Of a stretch of 64,000 nucleotides of DNA, positions 1 to 11,266 are shown one piece after another. A program made the translations under genes and the position numbers. Origin of the DNA: Gnetum montanum (Eukaryota; Streptophyta; Gnetopsida; Gnetales; Gnetaceae); assembly GCA_015680685.1 (NCBI GenBank), contig MNCI01035378.1, forward strand, positions 33,088-97,087, read 5' to 3'. The notes under the pieces are model-generated. The model was not told the DNA's origin and searched no databases. It saw nothing but the letters and a program-made list of their open reading frames with translations. Positions within the stretch are counted from its first letter, which is position 1. Every line of letters starts with the position of its first letter.

Positions 1-880
1 AGGAGAAGAAGAGATATAGAGAAGGGGTATCTACAATAGAAAGGTAAGACTATAATTATTTATTAGGTTGTAAATTCTAGAATAGATGATGAGGGATGTG
101 ATATATGCTAGTATTAGCATACCAAGGGGTGTTTTTATATGATGTTACCTCTATAAGAATTTGTGATGTATGTGTTGAATCCATAATTTTTGAAAAGGTA
201 GCCACCCAGGAGATTGCCTCATCCTCAAGGCAATTCTAGGTAGTAGTTCCACCAATCAAATATTATCTAAGTGGAGCATCACCTAAACCTTAGGAGCAAT
301 TTTAGCAATGGTAAAATCCATAATTGTGGGGGATTCCACCATTCTAAATAGTAGTATCCTTACTAGTAGCGAAATTTCTATGGATACTATGTTTAGTAGC
401 TTGTATTTCCTCATGGCTCTACAAGCCTTAATCATTTCACTCACCACTACTACATTAATGAATATCATCAAACCCATACTCCATGACTAGACTCCTCCTC
501 TACTTATCTTCTCATTATCCATCACCTAACTCTAAACCAACTAGCAAATCTTCTTTACCACCTACTCCACTAATGTAGGGTGAAATTCCATTGTGGTCAC
601 AATAATGTAATGTTATGAGGGTTTTTAACCTATAGTTGGATAACCATCTGAGTGGTTATAAATCTAAACCTTGAAATAGGGCTTTCTTTAGGACCAATAG
701 TCCACCAAAACCCTTGTACACATCCATGGTTAGTAAGCCTACATTCATTACTTTTGAAACCATCCTTGAGCCTCCTTCAAACTAAATGGCCTCTAATGTA
801 CATCCTATCATATTGACCCAATGAAATTTTTAATTAGATAAAGGCTATCCACCTTCCTTGGAAATGATCTAATTTCGAGA
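1..880 (+). pseudogene. Element A: decayed gag C-terminal tail (Athila-type Ty3/gypsy)
   Basis: This stretch has no intact frame. Around 195-430 one frame reads as a proline/glutamine/tyrosine-rich tail with stops (PPRRLPHPQGN, then FHQ and YPY motifs). It aligns by eye with the tail of the gag of element E in this window (RLSYPQGNPR, FHQQVY, PPRQQYPY). In this retrotransposon class such a tail follows the nucleocapsid region and precedes protease, which is the order here. The core of gag and the 5' LTR would lie left of the window. The section 540-880 is the gag-to-protease linker with no recognisable motif. The assignment rests on composition, position and similarity to element E. Confidence 0.45.
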
Positions 881-884
881 GTCC

Positions 885-1245
885 CTTTATCTACTTACAA
901 ATCATAAGAAATGATCCATGTAGGGCTCTACTAGACTAAGGTTCTAATGTGAATTTAATTTCACAAGAAATGTATAAGACCCAGAACCTACCTCCTTTAA
1001 AGAAGCACAACATTTGAATAGAGCTTGTTGATTAGTCCATCATTATTTCTTTGGGACTAGTGGAGTGCATTTTTACCACCATCTATGGATGATCTGATTT
1101 AATTAATTTCTTGGTAATCCATGTAGATAACTACAAGAGAGACTTTCCTATTATTATTGGAAGGGCTTAGCTTAGCATTATTGATGCCAAGTTGGGGATT
1201 TGGGAGCTTTCCTTGGAAATATTCAAGGAAAATTAATTCAAGAAA
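885..1245 (+). pseudogene. Element A: retropepsin-like protease remnant
   Basis: Reading through stops, the frame gives a protease active-site loop ALLD*GSNVNLIS at about 926-966, in which the D[ST]G residue after Asp is now a stop. The C-terminal strand DFPIIIGRA*LSIIDAKLG follows at about 1140-1200, matching the DFPIILGRPWL-type end of plant Ty3/gypsy proteases. The protease would have cleaved the Gag-Pol polyprotein in the virus-like particle. The copy is dead: the catalytic loop is interrupted and further stops flank it. It lies between the gag tail and the RT block in the expected order. Confidence 0.7.
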
Positions 1246-1590
1246 ATTAAGAAGAAGCAAGATCCATGCATATCATATAGGGTTCCATTGCACATAAAAA
1301 TTATGGGTCATGAGAGCACATCCATCCAAGCATGTAATTAGTTTGTCAAAATGTCTACCATTGAAAGGTGCTTGTATGTAGTAGCCAAAAAATAAAAAGG
1401 AACCTAGTGGCTAACCATAGATAATCATGTTGACTTCCTAATATGCATGGAACTAACAAAAAGCCTCAAAAGTGCTTACATTAATCACTTGGATGAAATA
1501 AAATAGATCCACTACTAACTCCTCCATACATAGGCTAAGCATCTTTCAACACCTAGTGCTTATAGTAATGCTCTTGCAGCTTTCCAACAC
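1246..1590 (+). other. Element A: PR-RT linker with RT N-terminus missing
   Basis: Only about 390 bp separate the protease end from the RT catalytic motif, where a full Ty3/gypsy RT would need roughly 600 bp or more for fingers and palm. No N-terminal RT motif is readable here. A short direct repeat, 'caacacctagtgcttagcat' (1581-1600) with an earlier related copy near 1548-1562, suggests local rearrangement. An internal deletion is the simplest reading. Confidence 0.5.
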
Positions 1591-1599
1591 CTAGTGCTT

Positions 1600-2035
1600 A
1601 GCATCTTCCAGTTGTAGATTGGTAGTGGTGTAGAAGTCTTCATGAATGACTTCTCCACCTATGATATGAAATTTGACAAAGCCTTGGACCATCTTGAGAA
1701 AGTGCTAAAATGGTACGTGGAGATGAATTTATGGCTCAATTAGTAGAAAAGACATTTAATGATTCAAGAAAGCATAGTCTTGCAGCATAAATTTTTAGAA
1801 AAAAGGATCAAGATGGACCTAGAAAAAGGGATCAAGGAATCACTAAAAAATTTGAAATAAATAGAGACACGAGGTCATTCCTTGAACACATTGGTTACTA
1901 TTAGTGATTCATTGATAACTTCTCCAAAATCATCAAGCCATTAATGAAATTGAACAAGAAGAATGCATGCTTCAACTGGACTAAGGAATGTAAGCATGAA
2001 TTTTAGTAATTAAAGAAAACAATAATAGAAACTCC
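1600..2035 (+). pseudogene. Element A: reverse transcriptase palm/thumb remnant
   Basis: The motif EVFMNDFSTY at 1633-1662 corresponds to the RT catalytic box. Athila-lineage elements typically carry VFMDDFSVYG, and the first aspartate of the DD pair is now asparagine. It is followed by FDKALDHLEKVLKWYVEMNL and, after two adjacent stops, KRHLMIQESIVLQHKF, the usual segment after the catalytic box. The RT copied the element RNA into cDNA inside the particle. The matching stretch of element E (minus strand, near 13.3-13.1 kb) reads VFMDDFSTYG and KRYLMVQEGIMLGHRIS, which confirms the identity. The N-terminal part is absent. Confidence 0.8.
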
Positions 2036-2500
2036 TATTGTACATGCTCTATATTAGTTTAAAACCTTTCCACATCATGAAAGATACTTCCAATTATGCA
2101 TTTGAAGCCTTGCTCAAATCATTGGATAATAAAAAATGTTCATACTATATCCATTGTATGAGTAGAAGCATTTTTGTAACACAAATAAAGTATATCACCA
2201 CTAATAAGAATCTCATGATGATGGTCAACTCCTTTAAAAAATTCAGGCACTATATGCTTACATACAAAATCTTTGTCCACATTGATTATAGTACTATTAG
2301 GTTCTTGATGAACAAGTTAGTGGTAAGTCCCCATATCATATAGTGGCTAGTAATTTTGCATAAGTTTGATCTTATGATGGTGGATAGAAAGAAAACTAAG
2401 AATGTGGTCATTGATAATTTACCTTGGTCATGATGGGCTAGCAAAATGGATGATGAAATTCTCTTTGTCAAATTCATTAATGCTTACAAATCTAGGGGGT
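2036..2500 (+). pseudogene. Element A: RNase H domain remnant
   Basis: The frame starting near 2038 reads YAFEALLKSLDNKKCSYYIH, then MSRSIFVTQIKYITTNKNL, then FRHYMLTYKIFVHIDYSTIR. This matches the RNase H and connection domain following RT in Athila-type polyproteins (DASNYALGAVL, YTTTEKELLAVV and HTDHAALKYL-type motifs). The closing part, MVDRKKTKNVVIDNLPWS, is nearly the same as the equivalent in element E (MIDRKKTKNVITDQLSWL). The first catalytic Asp appears as DTSNY just upstream; other catalytic residues have decayed. It removes template RNA during reverse transcription. Confidence 0.75.
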
Positions 2501-2619
2501 ACTCATTAGTATGATCCATTCCTCTCCTATCTTCTAACTCAAGAGAGTATATAGAAATGAGATAATAACAAGTAATAATACTTTCTTCATCAAGAAAAAA
2601 TCACATTGTAAGCCAAGGT

Positions 2620-3800
2620 AATCTTTATAAGGCTTCTACCAATGGCTTGATATAAGGATACATGCTTGATGTTGACCAACTATAGATCCTCCAAGATTCT
2701 CATGAAGGTCCTTGTGGGGATCATTATGTGGTAGGAGGATGACCATGAAGATACCTATCGTAGCATACCTTTAGCGGATAATCTTTAGGGATGTCTATCA
2801 TTCTTTTTCTCATTCCTACAAATGCTACCAAAGAGATGGAAAAATGACTACCTGACTAGAAGGGCCTAAAGAGTGGATAGAGCTACTGGAGCCCTTTGAT
2901 CCTTGGGGCATTAACTTTATGGGATCCATCACTTCCATGTTTAATGTAAAGGCATACATCATCATTACTTCTGACTACTACATCAAATGAGTCGAAGTTA
3001 TAGCTATCATTGATTGTTCATCTTTAACTACATCATGGTTTGTTTAATAAAGTATGGTAAATAGGTTTCATGTGCCAATAACACTTATTTCTAATAATGG
3101 AGCTTATTTTACAAGGGCTACTTTTCAAGAACTAATGCAATTCTTGGGGATTTAACATAAACTCATAATATCATATCATCCCCAATCTAATTGTCAAGCC
3201 AAAGTTACTAATAGGGAGATAACTTGAATACTAGCACATACAATTAGTAAATATAGGAAGGCTTGGAGCACAAAGGTCAATGATGCTATATGGGGCCATT
3301 CATCCACATGGAAAATTCCTATAGGGTACTCTTGTTATGAGTTGGTATAAGGAAAGTTACCTAAACTTTCAATTCAAGTTGAACTTTGTACACTTTTAAT
3401 CACTTTTGAGCTTAACATTGACCTTTATCTAGCATAATGTGAACTTCTCATGATACTAAATGTGCTAGAAAAAAATTGACAAGTAGTCTTAACTATGAAT
3501 AAAGTTCACAAGGTCCATGCCAAATAATATCATGATGTACAATAAGGAGAGTTAAGTTTCCACTTGGTAATAAGACCTTCTACTAAGATCCCATGCACAT
3601 ACCCCAATGTATTAAATTTCAAATGGTATGAGAAGGATCTTACATCATTCATACAACTTTTTTTTCTAGGGCCATGACTATGTCTACCCTTCATGCCCCA
3701 ACAAATGTCTATTAGTCAACATCAAACAAGTGAAGCCATTCCTAGAATCCCCTATAACCAACAACACTAATACCTTCAAAAAAACATGCTCTATTTTTTG
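2620..3800 (+). pseudogene. Element A: integrase remnant
   Basis: After a frame change the core reads EPFDPWGINFMGSI (about 2890-2930), TSDYYIK (about 2962-2985), ISNNGAYF (about 3089-3112) and HPQSNCQAKVTNREI (about 3178-3222). These correspond to the D,D-35-E catalytic core of retroviral-type integrases. The second Asp has become Asn (ISDNG to ISNNG) and the catalytic Glu has become Lys (QVE to QAK), both consistent with G-to-A changes, so catalysis is lost. The C-terminal part continues to about 3780 with a frame such as STLHAPTNVY. Integrase joined cDNA ends to host DNA. RT, RNase H and integrase keep the normal Ty3/gypsy order. Confidence 0.8.
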
Positions 3801-3823
3801 GATCTCCTTCTATCAACTCAATT

Positions 3824-3831
3824 GTGGGGGA
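3824..3831 (+). promoter_or_regulatory. Element A: internal polypurine-tract-like site
   Basis: The G-rich tract 'gtggggga' lies just past the integrase C-terminus in the context TGGGGGATATGGCCATCC. Element C has the matching context TGGGGGATATCCCCCATCC at 32081-32099, at the end of gag. The true 3' polypurine tract of element A is 5 kb downstream at 8890-8899. This site is therefore internal: a central polypurine tract, the fossil of an original 3' end, or a chance G run. Confidence 0.4.
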
Positions 3832-5270
3832 TATGGCCATCCATGCTAAAACCTTATGCAAACTAAACCATTTTTTATCTTTTTGTTTTACAACATTCTT
3901 CATATGTTTTTCATTTTCTTGACTATTTTATTAATTATTTTATTTATTTTCTTTTCTTTTCTTTTCTTTTTTCTTTTTAGTATTTATTTTTTATTTTATT
4001 TTCTAGAAATCTTTGATTTTTTCAATACTACTATTAATATTGGGACTTAAAGAATGCAGCTATTAATGTAATAATTGATTTGCTAAAAGGACAAATTCTT
4101 ATCTCTAGATTATAACCTCTATTAAAAAATCATTAATTTTCTCAAGATATTAGGTAGTGGATCCATGACATCAATCCATTCCACCTATTTCACAAAGGTT
4201 CTACATCTTGGAATCATGAGGTCCTTTCACAATGCAACTAAAACTAGTTAATGATCTTATTACCCAACAGACTTGAAAAGGACTAAGGAGGAATGTAAAA
4301 GGATGTGAACTCAAGGGGATTTGTCATATCCTTTTGTCAATTTCTTTCTTAAGTATTATGATTTCTCTTTTGAGGTAGATCACCACTTCCACCATCGATC
4401 ATAAGAAGAAGCACTTTTTGCATGATGTGGCTCCTGTGAAAATAAAATATAAAGAACATGAGAATACAAAGCACATCCCTTAGGCTAAATAATGGGCTAC
4501 AAGCATTAGCTATGGGGCTAGAAAGACATGTTACCCATGCTTGAAGGCACCCCTCTAACTAAGATTCTTCATTCATTTCTTCTTCTCTTTTCTTCTTTTT
4601 TGGGAGTGATGGTTTTCCTTGGGGAGCTTTCATGAACTCTTTATAGTCAAGGAAAAAGATATGTCAATGCAAAGTGACTAAAAGAGGAATGAACTTGGTC
4701 TTTACTAAGATGGGCTGGTTAGCAAATCACCTTAATCACATAGTTCACAAGGACTTCATGTGACCCAAATGCAAATCTCTTATAATTCTTTCTCTACCAT
4801 TAGTCTTGATCTATTATATATCATCCCATTATCTCATATCATGAATAATTAATGCATTTGTTTTGATGATCCCATAATCTTAAGATGATTATTCCATTGG
4901 ATATGAGTTTTAACTTGAAATTTCCATTAATCATCCGTGGTGCATATGAACTCCTTAGGATAAGGGCATGGAAGGACACCATGGACATAAAGCTTACTTT
5001 GGAAAGGATCTACTCACATTCCCTTTGGCCTCACTTAAGTTAAAATTTGAATCTATTGGCTAATTTCATGATGAATCCTATCAATTGACATTCAAACATC
5101 TAGATTTGCTTAATTTTAGCATGTTGAGTTTATCCACACCTTCTTGAATTCATTTTCCTAAGCTAGAACTACCCTCTTCCATGTTTTTTCCATCATTTTG
5201 TCATTTTCTAGCTTCCATTAAGCTCTTGTTTTATCCCTAGACTCATAAAAAGTCCCTCTTTTTCCTTATG
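3832..5270 (+). other. Element A: spacer between pol and extra ORF
   Basis: This is AT-rich DNA with no supportable gene. The short frame at 3856-4050 is phenylalanine-rich only because of a T/TTTC-rich tract. From about 4140 the sequence is homologous to the spacer of element C at 32440-33200, for example the block 'gaggaatgaacttggtc' near 4685 against 'gaggaatggacttggtcc' near 32829. So it is a conserved non-coding part of the family rather than random flank. Confidence 0.55.
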
Positions 5271-5828
5271 CAAATATTGCTGCAAAAAATTGCATCAATG
5301 CAACCTTTTCAATGTAGTAGAATGAGTCAATGTAGCTCCTTTAACATGCCCCATTGGCGAAGAATAAAAATCTTATAAATACATGTGACACTTAGCCAGT
5401 TTTACATTACTTTTCAAAGAAGTAAGGGGCATTTTTGCACTTTTTCAAAGCCCAAAAACCTTCTAAGAATCATAAGTTTTGAATTGCTAACCTAATTTCA
5501 TCTATTCTCTGATCCTTACACTACCATAAGTACGCTCTACGTCATGGGGAATATAAACCTTTGGTTTTTATGGGAAACATTTTGAAAATTTTCCAACTTT
5601 TCATGGTTAACTTATTAAAATAATATTAAAATCAACTATCATAATGGGTTAATACTATCACATAAACTTTAATAGTTTAAATAATAAAATAATATTAAAT
5701 AATACAACTAGCCAATATCATACACAAAACATTAAAGTAACCAACTCTTAATACCAGAAATACAACATAATCCAATCTAATAAGAAAGGTATCACAATAA
5801 CTAAGGATTATACAGTAAAAAGCTAATC
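5271..5828 (+). promoter_or_regulatory. Element A: internal promoter-like module upstream of the extra ORF
   Basis: A TATA box (TATAAATA, 5374-5381) sits 455 bp before the extra-ORF start. TATAAATACATGT (5374-5386) is identical to the 13 bases at the TATA box of this element's own 3' LTR (9029-9041). Upstream lie TCAATG/TCAATGTAG motifs (about 5294-5335) that resemble TTGATGTAG motifs upstream of the LTR TATA box. A later block, 'gctctacgtcatgggga' near 5532, is matched by 'tagctctacatcatgaggg' in element B and by 'gttcagcttagttgtgggg' in element C. Function is inferred; the sequence matches are direct. Confidence 0.5.
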
Positions 5829-8640
5829 ATGGATTATGTTTGTGATGATATATTGTACCAAAATGAGGATTGCAATTGGGAGGATCCTCATAGATTAGGG
5901 AGAAGAAACCAAGAGGAGGAAGGGGCTAGTAATAGGAACTATCATAGCCCTAGGAATAAGCACTTGAAATGACCCATGTAATAGGATCCATTTAGGAGAA
6001 GCCAAAAGTGGATCCCTCTTGGAGAAACCAGCTAGTCAAGACAAGATGAGGCTCCTAGGCCAAGGCCTATCTTGGAGGTCTTCCTAATAGAGGAATTCTT
6101 GGAAAAAAATAGGACCAAGAAGATTCAAATTTCTATTCTCCAAGAGTCAAACTTTGGATCCTTCTTAGAGCTAGCACCTAAAGAGTTTCATATGTAGTTG
6201 TATGAGTCTCCCATGTGGCCAATTCTCTTCAATAATAGAGAGTGATACATGGGGAAGACCTACTTATTCTAGAACAACCAACAAGAAGATGCATTGGTAA
6301 AAAATCAAGGGCATCACCATCTTCTACTTAGTTGAGGCCATTGGTGAGGTCCTTAGATTGCCAAATACATGGGCCAAATTGGTTGAGTTCTCTACATAGG
6401 TAGACTTAGAAGCTAAGAAAGAATGGGTTCAATGATGCTATGAAGTGGATTGAAAGGGGTACAGTGCCCTCACAAAGGTAGAACACACATACTTCAAGAT
6501 AGTGGTCTACCACCTGAATCCAATAGTAAGGTCTAGCAAGATGATAGCTTTCACCACCAGGGCATGCACTGATCTAAGTAGGAAATTCATGGTCAATCTC
6601 CTTCAAATTATTTTTCTAGAAATTAAAAAGTGCTTCAAAGAAAATAAGAAGGAAAGGAAGATGCTCCCATTTCCATTTCTCATTTGCAAATTTTGAAAAA
6701 GGGAAGGAATAGGTTACTATTCTAATGATATGATTCATTGTGCTCCTACTACATCTTGGTAGGAGATGATGAAAGATAAGGTAGCAACTAAGCTACAAGA
6801 GAAGGAGCTATCATCACAACCACTTGAAACAATGCTAGAAATACTTGTAGCTAAAAATGTCTTAGAAAGCTTTGCGAGTAGTAGCTATAGCAATAACAAG
6901 GCTTTGTAGGATATGAAGAACCATCTCTCTACTATCCAACCATGAGCTGCTTGAATGAGGCCACAAGGATTAATAGCTAGTTGGATAGTGATACTATCCC
7001 ACTATTCTTTTCTCAGAGGAACCAAGCACTCATAAGGTCTAATCCTAGTGCTTGAGAGGCCATAGTGGATAAACATTTCTTGAGATTATCAAAAGTGCTT
7101 AAGACTTCTTTATCATGCTAGAGGAAGGCAAGGTGGAAATTGTCTTGGTCATGAAACATAAAGGCTAAGAGACAGTGGTGAAAGTAGTGGTTGATAGGGT
7201 TACCAAGGTGTTGAATCCTCCTGCAACATCAATACCTAAAATTATCCCAATGAAAAAAATCTGTACATTTGTAGGAGTAAGAAGCAATTAGATGAGTGTT
7301 GTCCAACATAAGAAGGTGTTGAAATGACTAGTTGGAATTGGAAAATTGCTTCTAGAGATCTTTGATCTTTTGAATGATATTATAGAAAACGAGTTATAGC
7401 TACTCAAGATAAGGGATAAATGACTAATTTCCAATGCACAACTGAAGAAGGCCACCATTTCTAATCAATGATTGGTTGCTAAAGTTGTAGAGTTCTGAAA
7501 TTGTCTTTCTAACCTTGTGATTCTTAGGCTTAAGTTTATTATGGATGAATATTTTCAATAGCTTTAATTAAACCTCCAATAGGCCAAGAATGTAAATGAG
7601 GCCATGATCTTTGATGCTTTCTTGTTAAAGGTCATGACCTTCAACATTAATAAGAACCCGTTGTAGGTCTAGAAGGAGAACTTGGTTCTCACCAAGGAAA
7701 AGCATTTTCTATGTAACATTGAGCAACAAAAGGAACAACTAGTTAAATTAATACATCAACACTAGGAGTAGCTCACCAAGATGAACCTAGATTTGAGGAG
7801 GTTGAAAAAAAAGAATCATAATCTCTCAATGGAGGAAGTTTATTCCCTTTACCAAAATACTAAAATTGAGGTAGTCACCTTCAAAAATGAAGCCATGTAG
7901 TTTAAGCATATAAAAAATCACTACAAGGACTAGGTTGGACTCCTAAAGAAAGTTAATGAAAAGGAAATCTAGTTAGCAAAGATAAAAATGAATGAGGCCT
8001 TGAAATATCTCCAGCAAAGTAGTAACATATTGTTGCTCATATTTAATGAATTAAATGCATTCAACAAGATAGAAATCTATTTTAAGAAGTTTTATATTGA
8101 AGAGATGACAGAGTACATGAAGATTTCCAACCTTAATTATGTAAACTTGGTGATGTTGACCATAGGAAAGACAAGGTCAAAACTTGAAAAGTAAGTGACC
8201 ATTTCCTACCTTCTCTATAGGGTAGAAGTTGAGCTCCATAAAGAGACAAAACAAAAGTTGAAGATAGTTAATGCAGAGCTTGAAGTTCTCAAGAGTAGAT
8301 TCACTAACCAACAATTTGTTGCTAAGAACCTAAAAAGAAGGATGAATGGCTACTAGAAGCTATAGAACCTAGTAAATACATTGACATCAAATAAAAATAA
8401 TACATAGCCTAGTTTGTCAACATGAAAGAAATTTTTCTTTCCATGTTATGCCCATGGGACATCCTTGCATTGATCCATATTGGTAAAGCTACATTGACCA
8501 TGTATGACCCATGGACCAAAGAGGAGAGAATAAAGGCAGTTCTATATGCCTTCAAACTTCTAGTGGAAGTAGTAGCAACAATAGGACAACCTCAATCTCC
8601 ACCAACACTAAGATGGGATGAGGGATCATCAAAGCCATAG
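5829..8640 (+). pseudogene. Element A: extra ORF between pol and 3' LTR (aORF), coiled-coil-rich, decayed
   Basis: This decayed coding region occupies the place of the env-like gene of Athila elements. The frame opens with MDYVCDDILYQ and acquires many stops and shifts. A conserved N-terminal block (about 6110-6700) reads SNFGSFLELAPKEFHM, then LYESPMWPILF and HTYFKIVVYHLNPI. It aligns with FESFVEFSSEAIRDHF and GSPLWPILF in element C and with similar motifs in element B. The rest (about 7300-8350) is rich in Lys, Glu, Leu and Gln with heptad-like spacing, suggesting a long coiled coil. No membrane segment, signal peptide or catalytic motif was seen. I do not recognise the family. A structural, RNA-binding or transcription-unit-specific role are all open. 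Confidence 0.6.
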
Positions 8641-8899
8641 GAGCCTGCACTCCAAGTAGTACTTAAGACTTCATCATGTCTTTGGTAATTTTCTAGGTAC
8701 CCACTACATTTTTTAAAGTGTCTAATTTTGTTATAATGAACACTTATTTTTTTAATAATGTACCATCTAGCACTTAGAGTTAGTTACAAGTTAGTCAGTT
8801 AGTCTTTCTATTAATAAATTCCATACCTTCCAATCTTGTAAAAAAGTTGATCCTAATCTTGTTCACTCGAGGATGAGCTTTCAGTCAATCATGGGAGTG
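8641..8899 (+). promoter_or_regulatory. Element A: 3' leader and polypurine tract
   Basis: Non-coding sequence follows the extra ORF and ends in 'catgggagtg' (8890-8899) immediately before the LTR start. The block 'actcgaggatgagctttcagtcaatcatggga' matches element C 'actcaaggacgagtttttatttagtcgtgggg' (36277-36308), which fixes this as the plus-strand primer tract. Confidence 0.6.
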
Positions 8900-9753
8900 T
8901 GATGAAACATGAATAAGACAAGTTGAATTAATGCATCCTTGGTGATGTAACCTTGTTGACATATCCCCATTAATGCATGATAGGATGTGTTGATGTAGAT
9001 ACATTGATGCTAACACAGTCATTACCCATATAAATACATGTATCCCTTGCATTTATGACATCTTTCAGTTGTAGCCTTATCTAAACTCTTGCAATTTCCT
9101 TTCTATATAGTTAAAAGATTTTCTCTTTGAGTACCCATAGTGTGGATCTAAGAGATTGTATGGAGTTTTATTTGAGTCTCCATCTACTTGAATGCACTGG
9201 CATGAACAATAATAAAGTTGTTCATTGCAGCACTTAGACTAGCTTAACTTTACATTTTTTTACTTTACATTAATATTTTTAATTAGTTAATATAATTAAT
9301 CATAAACACATAAGTATTACCACTTTGAGCATAACTTATTAATTCTTGATAATCCTAGCATTGAATATTTGGTATTCTCAATAATAGTTACTTAGTAACC
9401 TAATAGTGTTAACAATAGTTTGGGATGTGTATGATAAGTAGAAATAATAACTCCATGTTAGGATAGTTAGTTATTCTTGTTGATTAGTTAAATATTCAAT
9501 CATTAAACCCTTATCTACTCATCTAGTCATTAGAATAATTATAAAAATACATATTATATGCCTTAATCCACACTTAATCATACATACAAATAAAACACAA
9601 GTCTGAGTTAGGAAGACAATGACCTTCTAATCACATGATTCATTATTAAGAACATCAACAATTTAAGTTACTAAGTCTTTGGAGTTTGATTGGATTATTA
9701 GTAAACACTTGTGACTCATATAATTGGGCATAGGGAATACCCACCGCTCATCA
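8900..9753 (+). repeat. Element A: 3' LTR (854 bp)
   Basis: The LTR starts TGATGAAACATG right after the polypurine tract and ends 'accgctcatca'. This parallels the TGATGGG start and 'gccactcatca' end of the element C LTRs, which are close to it in length (826 and 810 bp). A TATA box (TATAAATA) lies at 9029-9036. The U3 part repeats GATGTA/TTGATG motifs. The expected 5-bp flank after the end is 'ctcat', but the 5' LTR is outside the window, so no target duplication can be checked. Confidence 0.7.
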
Positions 9754-10694
9754 CTCATACACCAATTTTGCAAGATTCCATGGCATTATAGGCCTCTTGA
9801 TAACCATAGAAGATCAATACCTCTCTTTTTGAGTATAATTTTAGCTTTTTGAGAGTTAGAATTTTTGGCCTTAAAAATTGTCAAAATTTTTTTTAACTTT
9901 GGTATCCACACCAATACTAATGCCAATGTTGGCATCACTCTAGCAAGATTTGCAAGAGTACTTCAAAATGGTTAGTATGGTTGGATAGCACACCTTGACG
10001 TAGCTAATTGATGCACCTTGATGTAGCTATCTCGCATAACTAGCTCATGCACCTAGGTGTAGCTATCCATCATGGTTTTCTGGCATTGTTATAGTTAGCA
10101 TTAGCATTAGCACCTTTAACATTGTTTATCTCAATATGCCATGTTCAATTTTATCATCAATCATCATCTCCTCATCTTTTGGCCTTCTCAAAATCATTTC
10201 AACTCATTGTGACATGAATTTAGACATTAAATGGAGCTTTGGAGGTTCATTTTTGACACTTTAAGAAATTCATGAAAATTTTGGTAAGTGTTGGTAATGC
10301 AATTTTAGTTCAATTTTAGCAATTGTAATTTAAATTTGGCAAATCTATGCCTATAAATACTAGCTCAAAATAAAAATTTTGGGTTATAAATTTTAATATT
10401 TGAGATAATTTTCTAGACTTTGAGAGATCTAGAACATGTGTGCTTACCATTATTGCAACATGTGCATGCTCCTTGGCCATATTCAATACCTTATACACCT
10501 TCGGTAACAATTTATAGAGATAGATTTTTTGGGCTTTTGTGCTATAGTCTAAAGTTAGAATTCCTTAGCTCTAGTGTGAGTGATGGGAGCCTAATCTTAA
10601 AAAACCCTATTTTGGTTGCTTAATATTTCAACTTCTTTTATTACTTTCATTACACGTGTGTTATTTCTCCTATGACTTGTAGTTTGGCCCTTCC
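9754..10694 (+). repeat. Unassigned LTR-like DNA with promoter module
   Basis: No coding frame is supported. Three related units, CCTTGACGTAGCTA, CCTTGATGTAGCTATC and CCTAGGTGTAGCTATCC (about 9992-10068), form a short array. A TATA box (TATAAATA, 10352-10359) follows about 285 bp later. The arrangement of a short motif array upstream of TATA resembles the LTR promoters of elements A and C, so this may be a partial or solo LTR of a related family, but I could not define its ends. Confidence 0.35.
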
Positions 10695-11266
10695 NTGAGA
10701 TAGCTACATCAAGGTGCACCAATTAGCTACGTCAAGGTGTGCTATCCAACCATACTAACCATTTTGAAGTACTCTTGCAAATCTTGCTAGAGTGATGCCA
10801 ACATTGGCATTAGTATTGGTGTGGATACCAAAGTTAAAAANNNNNNNNNNNNNNNNNNNNNNNNNNNNNNNNNNNNNNNNNNNNNNNNNNNNNNNNNNNN
10901 NNNNNNNNNNNNNNNNNNNNNNNNNNNNNNNNNNNNNNNNNNNNNNNNNNNNNNNNNNNNNNNNNNNNNNNNNNNNNNNNNNNNNNNNNNNNNNNNNNNN
11001 NNNNNNNNNNNNNNNNNNNNNNNNNNNNNNNNNNNNNNNNNNNNNNNNNNNNNNNNNNNNNNNNNNNNNNNNNNNNNNNNNNNNNNNNNNNNNNNNNNNN
11101 NNNNNNNNNNNNNNNNNNNNNNNNNNNNNNNNNNNNNNNNNNNNNNNNNNNNNNNNNNNNNNNNNNNNNNNNNNNNNNNNNNNNNNNNNNNNNNNNNNNN
11201 NNNNNNNNNNNNNNNNNNNNNNNNNNNNNNNNNNNNNNNNNNNNNNNNNNNNNNNNNNNNNNNNNN
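10695..11266. other. Palindromic contig end and N gap
   Basis: A single N at 10695 is followed by 10696-10840, which is the reverse complement of about 9888-10035 (for example the 'atgccaatgttggcatcact' region). The run of 426 Ns begins at 10841. An inverted copy directly abutting a gap is typical of a mis-joined contig end. Confidence 0.7.

Noticed and set aside
3856-4050. Phe-rich hydrophobic 64-codon frame resembling a membrane protein
   Set aside because: It is produced by a T/TTTC-rich low-complexity tract in the spacer of element A and is not conserved in elements B or C.
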